Part shown: one piece after another, positions 31,566-38,464 of the stretch
Position numbering within the stretch: position 1 is the first letter of the stretch
Layout of the letters: the number at the start of each line of letters is the position of its first letter
Source of the DNA: Paenimyroides baculatum
GTDB lineage: Bacteria; Bacteroidota; Bacteroidia; Flavobacteriales; Flavobacteriaceae
Length of the DNA: 53,210 bases
Reading direction: 5' to 3'
Assembly (NCBI RefSeq): GCF_008629655.1
Contig: NZ_VWSG01000014.1
Location: 1-53,210 of the forward strand
Program-made: the position numbers and the translations under genes
The notes under the pieces: model-generated
What the model saw: only the letters and a program-made list of their open reading frames with translations
The model's database searches: none
Told to the model about the DNA's origin: nothing

Positions 31566-32150
31566 ATGTTTCTTGAAAATCCGGTAAATCATACAGAAAA
31601 ATTTGGATGGATCGAAGTGATCTGCGGCTCGATGTTTTCTGGCAAAACCGAAGAATTGATACGTAGGTTGCGCCGTGCACAGTTTGCCAAACAGCGCGTT
31701 GAGATTTTTAAGCCAGCGGTTGATACGCGTTACGACGACGAAAATGTGGTGTCGCACCAAGGAAACGAAATTAGATCTACACCTGTTCCAGCTGCTGCAA
31801 ACATTAGAATTTTAGCCGATGGCTGTGATGTAATCGGGATTGATGAAGCGCAGTTTTTCGATGATGAAATTGTTACGGTTTGCAACGATCTGGCTAATGC
31901 CGGAATTCGAGTGATTGTTGCAGGTTTAGATATGGACTTTAAAGGACAGCCTTTTGGACCAATGCCTGCCTTAATGGCGACTGCCGAATATGTTACCAAA
32001 GTTCACGCGGTTTGCACACGCACTGGAAATTTAGCCAATTACAGTTTTAGAAAAGCAGCTAACGACAATTTGGTTATGTTGGGTGAAACCAATGAATACG
32101 AGCCTTTAAGCCGAGCGGCTTATTATAAGGCGATGCGAGAAAATCAATAG
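31566..32150 (+). CDS. tdk: Thymidine kinase, variant without a complete zinc site
   Basis: 194 residues, type II (TK1-like) thymidine kinase. P-loop GSMFSGKT at 21-28, catalytic Glu94 in GIDEAQFF, lasso region with TRTG. It phosphorylates thymidine. In most type II enzymes a structural zinc is held by a CxxC pair and a later Cys and Cys/His; here only Cys150 of the first pair remains (the partner position is T153) and the later region reads [10 protein letters not shown] without Cys or His. The fold is otherwise full length. Confidence 0.95.
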   Translation: MFLENPVNHTEKFGWIEVICGSMFSGKTEELIRRLRRAQFAKQRVEIFKPAVDTRYDDENVVSHQGNEIRSTPVPAAANIRILADGCDVIGIDEAQFFDDEIVTVCNDLANAGIRVIVAGLDMDFKGQPFGPMPALMATAEYVTKVHAVCTRTGNLANYSFRKAANDNLVMLGETNEYEPLSRAAYYKAMRENQ

Positions 32151-32161
32151 ATTTTTATATA

Positions 32162-32188
32162 CCTACAAGGTTAAAGAAACCTTGCAGG
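32162..32188. terminator. Hairpin between tdk and the 32196 gene
   Basis: CCTACAAGGTT (32162-32172) pairs with AACCTTGCAGG (32178-32188) with one mismatch. It lies between convergent genes; no strong T run on the plus strand. Arms recall the hairpins at 4151 and 16342. Confidence 0.55.
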
Positions 32189-32195
32189 ATAACTT

Positions 32196-33734
32196 TTACT
32201 TTAAAATATAACGTACGTTTAGTTTGGTATTTGTATCCAAAACACCTTCTAAAGGTTGGTATTTTAAAATTCCATCTTTGGTTAGTTCTATAATTTTTAC
32301 TTTATCTTTTTCAAACCAAGTAATCTGATATTCCAAATCGGTTGGTAGAATTTCAAACGCATTGTTGCTATCGCCTGCACTTGTAATCATTGCCGAACCA
32401 TAAAATTGGTTGTAATAATCGAACAAATTAAATGTTAATGGTTCTACAACCTCTGCATTTAAAGGCATTAAAACGTTTGGCGCAACAAACATCTGCGTTT
32501 TAGACAAACGTTCTTTTCGCAACACTTCTCTGTTAGAATTGTTCAATTGTTGTTCAATCCATTCTTTATAAGTTCCTTCAAAACCTTTTGTCTGTGCGTG
32601 TTCGTATGCTTTTTCGCCATCGGTTCCAATTACAGATTCTACCCATTCTGTGAATGTTCCGTAAAAACCATGTTTCAAAGCCATTTCGTAAGGCGAGCTT
32701 CCATTAGATGTTTTCAACGACTGAATCCACTCGGTTACAATTGCCGTAGTTTTATCGCGTTTGGCAATTTCAACATCTACTTCGCGTCCCCAAAGCATTT
32801 TCATCCACTCTTCTTCTGTGCCTTTATAACCTTTATCAACCGCTTGCTGGTAAGCAGTTTTACCGCCTTTGGCATCGATCATTTCAATCCATTCGGTTAC
32901 TGTTCCATCAAAACCTTCGTTAACGGCAATTTCGTAATCGTTGCTTGGTTTGGCGATAATCGGTGTGTTGGTTGCCGATATTTTCACAGGAACTTCTTCT
33001 GCTACTTTCGGTTTTTCCTCTATAACTTCAAACTGATTTTCAACAACCGTATTTTGTGTAAGATTAAACGGAACTTCTTCTCTTTTTACCACATCCACAA
33101 CTTCAATCACATCTAACAAAACAGATTGCGGATCTTCGCTGGTAATCAAAACCGGTTCGTTGGTATTTAGTTTAGGTAATTCGGTAGCAACAGTAATTTC
33201 TTCTTTTGCAGGAACAGCCGGAACTTCTTTTTTAGGAACTTCCACAACGTCGATTACATCTAAAACAATAGGAGTTTTTTCTGCAACAACCTCAACAGGT
33301 TTTGTATACGTGATTAAATCGCGTTTTTGAATCGATTTTGAAAGCGTGGTAAAATCTGATGCCGAAACAATGTAAGTATCTAAAGCTTCCACCGGAAACA
33401 GATAAACCACATCGTTTACATCTTTTATTTTTAAAGGATTTTTATTGTCTTTTGATATCGTAAAAAGTGTTTTAAAATCGGCATACGGTTTAAAAAGATC
33501 GTTCGTATTCAAAATTTCGTACCATTGATCATCAACCCACATAAAGAAACCTTCGTGAATAAACTTTGAATCTGGGTGAATCAAAACATTGTATCCAAAG
33601 TCATTTCCGTCGGCAGTTGCTTTTTTATGAACATCTTCAATTTGTAGATATGGCGCTGCATAATACACCGTATTTGCCTGCTGGGCAGTTACCGCGAAAG
33701 GAATACAAACTAGGGTTACGAAATATTTCAACAT
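32196..33734 (-). CDS. Exported protein with repeated GF-GT-EW motifs
   Basis: 512 residues from the ATG at 33734, which opens a signal peptide (MLKYFVTLVCIPFAVTAQ); a start 18 codons upstream lacks one. The N-terminal domain (about 20-150) is followed by a disordered linker with two copies of a LDVIxVVxVxK segment. Residues about 265-400 hold five related modules of about 25-30 residues with the pattern YExAxxxGFxGTxxEWIE, four of them clear. Similar EW modules occur in phage tail and surface proteins, from memory. The C-terminal 110 residues are beta-rich. Function unknown. A -7 and a -33 box lie upstream. Confidence 0.72.
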   Translation of the reverse strand: MLKYFVTLVCIPFAVTAQQANTVYYAAPYLQIEDVHKKATADGNDFGYNVLIHPDSKFIHEGFFMWVDDQWYEILNTNDLFKPYADFKTLFTISKDNKNPLKIKDVNDVVYLFPVEALDTYIVSASDFTTLSKSIQKRDLITYTKPVEVVAEKTPIVLDVIDVVEVPKKEVPAVPAKEEITVATELPKLNTNEPVLITSEDPQSVLLDVIEVVDVVKREEVPFNLTQNTVVENQFEVIEEKPKVAEEVPVKISATNTPIIAKPSNDYEIAVNEGFDGTVTEWIEMIDAKGGKTAYQQAVDKGYKGTEEEWMKMLWGREVDVEIAKRDKTTAIVTEWIQSLKTSNGSSPYEMALKHGFYGTFTEWVESVIGTDGEKAYEHAQTKGFEGTYKEWIEQQLNNSNREVLRKERLSKTQMFVAPNVLMPLNAEVVEPLTFNLFDYYNQFYGSAMITSAGDSNNAFEILPTDLEYQITWFEKDKVKIIELTKDGILKYQPLEGVLDTNTKLNVRYILK

Positions 33735-33765
33735 TTTTTTCTTTTTAAAACGTTGCAAATGTACA

Positions 33766-33773
33766 TATTTATC
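33766..33773 (-). promoter_or_regulatory. -7 promoter box of the 32196 gene
   Basis: Minus-strand TACATTTG, exact match; a TTG (plus-strand CAA 33794-33796) lies 20 bases upstream. It supports the ATG at 33734. Confidence 0.6.
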
Positions 33774-33803
33774 AAAAATAAATAACAAATTGCCAACATG
33801 GTT

Positions 33804-33811
33804 TATCTTTG
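33804..33811 (+). promoter_or_regulatory. -7 promoter box of the crotonase gene
   Basis: TATCTTTG, exact match, 22 bases before the ATG at 33834. It is divergent from the box at 33766-33773. Confidence 0.6.
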
Positions 33812-33833
33812 TATTAACAAACTAAATTTTTAA

Positions 33834-34595
33834 ATGGAAACAACATCATACGTTACAACTACTTTTAAGGATACTATTGCTTTTGTAGAATTTTTTCACC
33901 CGGCAAGTAATTCGTTCCCAAGTTCGCAACTGGCTGAACTAACAAATGCTATTAACGCTTTAAATACGAATAATGAAGTTCGAGTTATTGTGTTGAAAAG
34001 TGCGGGCGAAAAGGCTTTTTGTGCAGGTGCATCGTTTGATGAATTGTTGCAAGTGAGTAATTTGGAACAAGGCGGACAATTTTTCAGCGGATTTGCCAAT
34101 GTTATTAATGCCATGAGAAAATCGAACAAAATAATTATTGGTCGTATTCAAGGAAAAACAGTTGGCGGCGGTGTTGGATTGGCAGCTGCGTGCGATTATA
34201 CGTTTGCAACCAAAAATGCTTCGATTAAACTATCGGAACTTGCCATTGGAATTGGTCCGTTTGTGATTGAACCTGCTGTGAGTCGAAAAATTGGAAAACC
34301 TGCTTTAGCCGAAATGACACTTGATGCCGAAAACTGGAAAAGTGCCGATTGGGCTTTTGATAATAAATTATTCACTCAATTGTTTGATGATGCTACACAA
34401 ATGGACGAAGCTTTGCAAAAATTCGCTACACGTTTAAGCAGCTATAATCCGGAAGCTTTATACGAAATGAAAAAAGTTTTATGGGAAGGAACCGAAAATT
34501 GGGATACACTTTTAAAAGAACGCGCTGCGATTTCGGGTAAATTGGTTTTATCTGATTTCACTGTGAATGCATTAAACGCTTTTAAAGGGAAATAA
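33834..34595 (+). CDS. Enoyl-CoA hydratase/isomerase family protein
   Basis: 253 residues, crotonase fold. Oxyanion-hole segments appear as GEKAFCAGASFDELL (about 57-71) and GKTVGGGVGLAAACDY (about 103-118). The general acid/base glutamate position reads SELAIGIGPFVIEP (about 132-145), as in hydratase/isomerase members. It acts on an unsaturated or related acyl-CoA; the exact reaction is unknown. No other fatty-acid genes are next to it. Single-gene unit with its own promoter. Confidence 0.9.
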   Translation: METTSYVTTTFKDTIAFVEFFHPASNSFPSSQLAELTNAINALNTNNEVRVIVLKSAGEKAFCAGASFDELLQVSNLEQGGQFFSGFANVINAMRKSNKIIIGRIQGKTVGGGVGLAAACDYTFATKNASIKLSELAIGIGPFVIEPAVSRKIGKPALAEMTLDAENWKSADWAFDNKLFTQLFDDATQMDEALQKFATRLSSYNPEALYEMKKVLWEGTENWDTLLKERAAISGKLVLSDFTVNALNAFKGK

Positions 34596-34628
34596 TATAA
34601 AAGGCTATTCAGAATTTGCTCAAAGTTT

Positions 34629-34707
34629 GTCATCCTAAACTTGTTTCAGGATCTCAAAAGTAATTTTATAAATATTTGATGAGAAGCTGAATCAAGTTCA
34701 GCTTGAC
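34629..34707. repeat. GTCA...TGAC palindromic intergenic repeat 4
   Basis: Begins GTCATCCTAAACTTGTTTCAGGATCTC and ends AGTTCAGCTTGAC, with GATGAGAAGCTGAATC between. The same layout as the element at 25296-25407. It lies between crotonase and queD. At 34747-34768 is a CCACAGATT-type repeat in inverted orientation. Confidence 0.6.
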
Positions 34708-34803
34708 AGTACAAAATTCTGAATAGCTTTCTTTTAATTCTGAGGTAATCTGTGCATCTGTGGTTTTTAGCCAAGCAGTATCAGCTATTAAATTTTAAAT
34801 CAC

Positions 34804-34811
34804 TAATTTTG
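34804..34811 (+). promoter_or_regulatory. -7 promoter box of queD
   Basis: TAATTTTG, exact match, 17 bases before the ATG at 34829. Confidence 0.55.
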
Positions 34812-34828
34812 CTAAAAATTTTCGTATC

Positions 34829-35281
34829 ATGAGTTTTATCAGAATCACCAAACAATTTACTTTTGAAACCGGTCATGCACTTTATGGTTACGACGGTAAA
34901 TGTAGAAATGTTCACGGACACAGCTACAAACTGTCGGTTACCGTTATTGGGCAGCCGATAACCGATAAAAATCATGTAAAATACGGAATGGTGATTGATT
35001 TTACCGATTTAAAAGCCATTGTTAAAGAAGAAGTTGTAGATCAGTTTGATCATGCAACTGTTTTTAACCAAAATACACCACACGTAGAATTGGCTAAAGA
35101 ATTGGAACAACGCGGACACCATGTTATTTTGGTTGATTACCAGCCTACAAGCGAAAATTTAGTGATTGATTATGCCGAACGAATTAAAAATCGCTTACCG
35201 CAAAATATCAAGTTATTTTCTTTGCGTTTACAAGAAACCGAAAGTTCGTACGCAGAATGGTTTGCTTCTGATAACTTGTAA
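34829..35281 (+). CDS. queD: 6-carboxytetrahydropterin synthase QueD
   Basis: 150 residues. The three zinc histidines are in FETGHALYGYDGKCRNVHGHSYKL (about 12-35), with Cys in the DGKCRNVHGH motif as the catalytic residue. A later DHATVFN..PTSENLVIDYAERI and ETESSYAEW complete the family pattern. It makes 6-carboxytetrahydropterin from dihydroneopterin triphosphate, an early step to queuosine. lpxH starts 2 bases after its stop, so the two share a message despite unrelated roles. Confidence 0.93.
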   Translation: MSFIRITKQFTFETGHALYGYDGKCRNVHGHSYKLSVTVIGQPITDKNHVKYGMVIDFTDLKAIVKEEVVDQFDHATVFNQNTPHVELAKELEQRGHHVILVDYQPTSENLVIDYAERIKNRLPQNIKLFSLRLQETESSYAEWFASDNL

Positions 35282-35283
35282 GC

Positions 35284-36102
35284 ATGATTACGTTAGAAAT
35301 CCCCGCAGATAAAAAAGTTTATTTTACGTCCGATCATCATTTCGGAGCACCTACCCGTGAAAAAAGTCTTCCGCGCGAAGCCTTATTTTTAAAATGGTTA
35401 AACGCTATTGAGAAAGATGCAGGCGCATTGTTTATCGTGGGCGATTTGTTTGATTTTTGGTTTGAATATAAAAAGGTTGTTCCCAAAGGATTTGTCCGTA
35501 TTCTGGGAAAACTAGCCCAAATGCGTGATAACGGCCTGCCTATTTATTTTTTTGTAGGAAACCACGATTTATGGATGGAAGATTATTTTGAAGAAGAATT
35601 GGATATTCCTGTTTTTCACGAACCTAAAGTTTTCAAAATATTCGACAAAACCGTTTTTATTGGTCATGGCGATGGTTTGGGTCCGGGCGACAAAGGATAC
35701 AAACGCATGAAAAAAGTGTTTACCAATCCGTTTTCAAAATGGCTGTTTCGTTGGTTGCATCCCGATATTGGTGTTCGTTTGGCGGAATATCTATCGGTAA
35801 AAAACAAACTAATTTCGGGAGATGACGATGCAAAATATTTAGGTGAAGAAAAAGAATGGCTAATTTTATACGCCAATAAAAAGGTGAACGAACATTTTGC
35901 CGATTATTTTATTTTCGGGCACCGACATTTGCCAATGACGCTTCCTTTGAAAAACAATGCAAATGCCTTATACATCAATTTAGGCGATTGGATTCAGTAT
36001 TTTACTTTTGGTGTTTTAACTTCTTCAGGTTTTGAATTGAATTCGTTTTCGCAGGCTGAACTTTCCGATTCTTTTCTTCCAAAACCCAATCATGGTGTTT
36101 AA
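35284..36102 (+). CDS. lpxH: UDP-2,3-diacylglucosamine diphosphatase, LpxH type
   Basis: 272 residues, calcineurin-like phosphoesterase. Metal motifs in order: SDHHFGAP, GDLFDFWFEY, GNHDLWM, GHGDGLGPGD, and FGHRHLPM. This set, with DFWFEY, is typical of LpxH, which makes lipid X in lipid A synthesis at the inner membrane. The last 34 codons (from 36002) overlap the end of the minus-strand HTTM gene by 101 bases. The overlapping part lies after the conserved LGDWIQY segment. Confidence 0.88.
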   Translation: MITLEIPADKKVYFTSDHHFGAPTREKSLPREALFLKWLNAIEKDAGALFIVGDLFDFWFEYKKVVPKGFVRILGKLAQMRDNGLPIYFFVGNHDLWMEDYFEEELDIPVFHEPKVFKIFDKTVFIGHGDGLGPGDKGYKRMKKVFTNPFSKWLFRWLHPDIGVRLAEYLSVKNKLISGDDDAKYLGEEKEWLILYANKKVNEHFADYFIFGHRHLPMTLPLKNNANALYINLGDWIQYFTFGVLTSSGFELNSFSQAELSDSFLPKPNHGV

Positions 36103-37378
36103 AATGACTCCATTCTTCGGCTGCTAAATCAACTTCCGGATCAATTAAAGGACTGCTTGGTCTAGAATTGATACTTATACTGCTTCGCATGGCATAAACA
36201 GCAACGTCTTTCCCCTGACTCTTAAAATGATCTTTAATTTTATGTGCCATTTGCCAAATTACATCGGGCGAATTTAAACGCGAACGCTGTTTTTCGTTCA
36301 ATAATTCCGTATTATTAAAATCTAAAGGTTGGTTTGTTTTTTTATCGATCACTTTAAAAGTCACTTCTCCGGTGCGCGATCGCAACATCATTCTCCAGCT
36401 TAATCGGTGTGCTTCTTCGGTCCACAACACATCACCTTTAATAAACCAATGGCGTATTGGCAGTAAAATCTGCAGGATTAAATACGGAACAAAAAAGTAT
36501 TTGAAAATAGTGCCGTAATCTGCGGTTGTTTCGCCGTTGTAGTCTTCTTTTGGTCTTTTTCTAAAGAAGAAATTCCGAATTTGATTTGGCGGAAAAAAGA
36601 ACACGCAAAAACTCAATGCAAAGTATGGAAATACACCAATTTGCAAGGTTATAGAATTGAATATATGGAAAATCAATGAAGCGATAATTGCAAACCAACG
36701 TGTGCGTTTCCACAGCAACGCCGGAACAATCAATCCGTCGAAAGCAATTCCCATGTACGCAATAAACAACTGAAATTCGGTTTTTTTGAACAACATCTGC
36801 ACATTTTCAGGCACATTCGTCATTCCCATAAACATATTTCGTGTAACGGTTCCGTCTAACCAATCGGGATAAAACTTGGCGATCGTTGCATAAAAATACA
36901 CACAACTTACCTGAATGATAAAAACCAGCCGAACCCATTGTGGCATGTAGTTCTTTTTTATCGACGGATTTTGTTTAGCATCGATCGAAGCATTTGCATT
37001 TGCAGGCAAAAAGCACATAATCAAGCCGATTAACCACATTAAATAATAATGATTGTTGTACGATGTTTTTTGTCCGAAATATGCCAAACTCCACAAAACC
37101 GTCAGTGCAATAACCGAAAATCGGTATTTATAACCCAGCATAACTCCGATAGAAGCCACAGCCATTAAACCAAAAAACACATACATGGTTTCGTTTTGAA
37201 GATGCAGTAACCATTCAAACCCGATAAAAGTAAAATTGGTCGTAGTATCGATAAAATTTCGATCGACCCATTTTAATACCAATGCACCAACGGCTTCGGC
37301 AAGAAAAATGATTCCGAAAAAAATCCGAAAAACCACCAACGAAGAATTATCTATTTTCTGAAATGCTTTTTTCCACAT
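36002..37378 (-). CDS. HTTM-domain membrane protein (gamma-carboxylase-like)
   Basis: 458 residues. Several membrane helices (about 13-33, 55-75, 78-98, 105-125, 150-170, 205-225, 230-260, 290-310) form the HTTM fold related to vitamin K-dependent gamma-carboxylases. Its bacterial role is not settled. A cytoplasmic or periplasmic C-terminal part of about 130 residues follows. The gene starts 2 bases after the ribF stop and is probably co-transcribed; its 3' end overlaps lpxH by 101 bases on the opposite strand. Confidence 0.85.
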   Translation of the reverse strand: MWKKAFQKIDNSSLVVFRIFFGIIFLAEAVGALVLKWVDRNFIDTTTNFTFIGFEWLLHLQNETMYVFFGLMAVASIGVMLGYKYRFSVIALTVLWSLAYFGQKTSYNNHYYLMWLIGLIMCFLPANANASIDAKQNPSIKKNYMPQWVRLVFIIQVSCVYFYATIAKFYPDWLDGTVTRNMFMGMTNVPENVQMLFKKTEFQLFIAYMGIAFDGLIVPALLWKRTRWFAIIASLIFHIFNSITLQIGVFPYFALSFCVFFFPPNQIRNFFFRKRPKEDYNGETTADYGTIFKYFFVPYLILQILLPIRHWFIKGDVLWTEEAHRLSWRMMLRSRTGEVTFKVIDKKTNQPLDFNNTELLNEKQRSRLNSPDVIWQMAHKIKDHFKSQGKDVAVYAMRSSISINSRPSSPLIDPEVDLAAEEWSHFKHHDWVLEEKNRKVQPAKTNSIQNLKKLKHQK

Positions 37379-37380
37379 AA

Positions 37381-38313
37381 CTAATCTATATTTATAAGAA
37401 AATTTCGAGAAAAAACTTCATCGTTCTTTAATGCTTCGATCAACAAATCTATCGAACCAAAATTTTCTTCATCTCTGATTTTTGTAAGAAAACGAACGGT
37501 AATTTCTTCATCGTAAATAGTATCGTTAAAATCAAAAATATAAACTTCGACTGTTTTTTCGGTTCCGCCAACCGTTGGGTTGGTGCCCACACTTAACATT
37601 CCGTAATAGTCTTCGTCTTTAACCGTAACGCCAACCACATAAACGCCAATGGCAGGAATTAGTTTGTAATCTTCGGCAACCTGAATATTCGCTGTGGGAT
37701 AACCAATGGTTCTGCCCAACTGTTTGCCCGAAACCACCTTGCCCGAAACCATGTACGGGTAACCTAAATAGGTTTTTGCCAAAGCTACATTACCTACATT
37801 TAAGGCGTTGCGAATTTTTGTTGAACTAACGGAAACATCGTTTAACTCTTCGGCAGAAATCTGCTCTACATCAAAATGGTATTTCTTTCCGAATTCTATT
37901 AAATCGTGAATATCAGCCGAACGATTTTTTCCAAAACGGTGATCGTATCCAATAATGATTTTTCCGATGTTAAACTGATCTACCAAAATGGTTTTCACAA
38001 ATTCTTCGGCAGATAAATTGGAGAAATCTTGTGTGAACTCTTGCACCACCAAATGATCTATTCCAAAATGATCAATCAGTTTAATACGTTCATCAATCGT
38101 ATTTAACAACGATATTTGATGATCGGTTTTTAAAACCATTCGTGGATGCGGAAAAAAAGTAAGCACCAAGGTTTCGTAACCATATATTTTTTTCTGAAGT
38201 TTCAGCTTGTTCAAAATAGCCTGATGACCAATGTGCATACCATCAAACGTACCAAGGGTTACAATGGTTTTCTGCGTTGATTTAAAAGATTGTACGGAAT
38301 TAAAAACGTTCAC
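37381..38313 (-). CDS. ribF: Bifunctional riboflavin kinase/FAD synthetase RibF
   Basis: 310 residues from a GTG at 38313. A TTG at 38331 would add 6 codons, but a perfect -7 box (38329-38336) lies over it, so translation from there is unlikely. FAD synthetase domain: TLGTFDGMHIGHQAIL with the HIGH-like motif; kinase domain with GKVVSGKQLGRTIGYPTANI. It makes FMN and FAD from riboflavin. The HTTM gene follows after 2 bases. Confidence 0.95.
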   Translation of the reverse strand: MNVFNSVQSFKSTQKTIVTLGTFDGMHIGHQAILNKLKLQKKIYGYETLVLTFFPHPRMVLKTDHQISLLNTIDERIKLIDHFGIDHLVVQEFTQDFSNLSAEEFVKTILVDQFNIGKIIIGYDHRFGKNRSADIHDLIEFGKKYHFDVEQISAEELNDVSVSSTKIRNALNVGNVALAKTYLGYPYMVSGKVVSGKQLGRTIGYPTANIQVAEDYKLIPAIGVYVVGVTVKDEDYYGMLSVGTNPTVGGTEKTVEVYIFDFNDTIYDEEITVRFLTKIRDEENFGSIDLLIEALKNDEVFSRNFLINID

Positions 38314-38328
38314 TTTTACAGTTTTTTC

Positions 38329-38336
38329 CAAAGTTA
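38329..38336 (-). promoter_or_regulatory. -7 promoter box of ribF
   Basis: Minus-strand TAACTTTG, exact match, 15 bases before the GTG at 38313. It covers the alternative TTG start and so decides for the GTG. Confidence 0.6.
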
Positions 38337-38437
38337 TTAATAAATTAACGAATGAAAGATATTTTGCAACAATCTTAATGTAGGTTAATAATTTAAAAAA
38401 CGAGGTTAACTTAAACTTCTGTTTTGGATAAAGTTAG

Positions 38438-38445
38438 TATTTTTG
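38438..38445 (+). promoter_or_regulatory. -7 promoter box of the metalloprotease gene
   Basis: TATTTTTG followed by ACAAAACA; the 17 bases GTATTTTTGACAAAACA recur exactly before xth at 42805-42821. 19 bases to the ATG. Confidence 0.6.
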
Positions 38446-38464
38446 ACAAAACAATCATTTTTTT

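Noticed and set aside
32547..33116. 189-residue open frame on the plus strand opposite the EW-repeat gene
   Set aside because: Antisense shadow of the repeated modules; rich in F, C, H and R with no recognisable domain.
34720..34828. preQ1 riboswitch before queD
   Set aside because: No preQ1 aptamer-like pairing or A-rich tail was found; the region holds a dispersed repeat and a plain promoter box.
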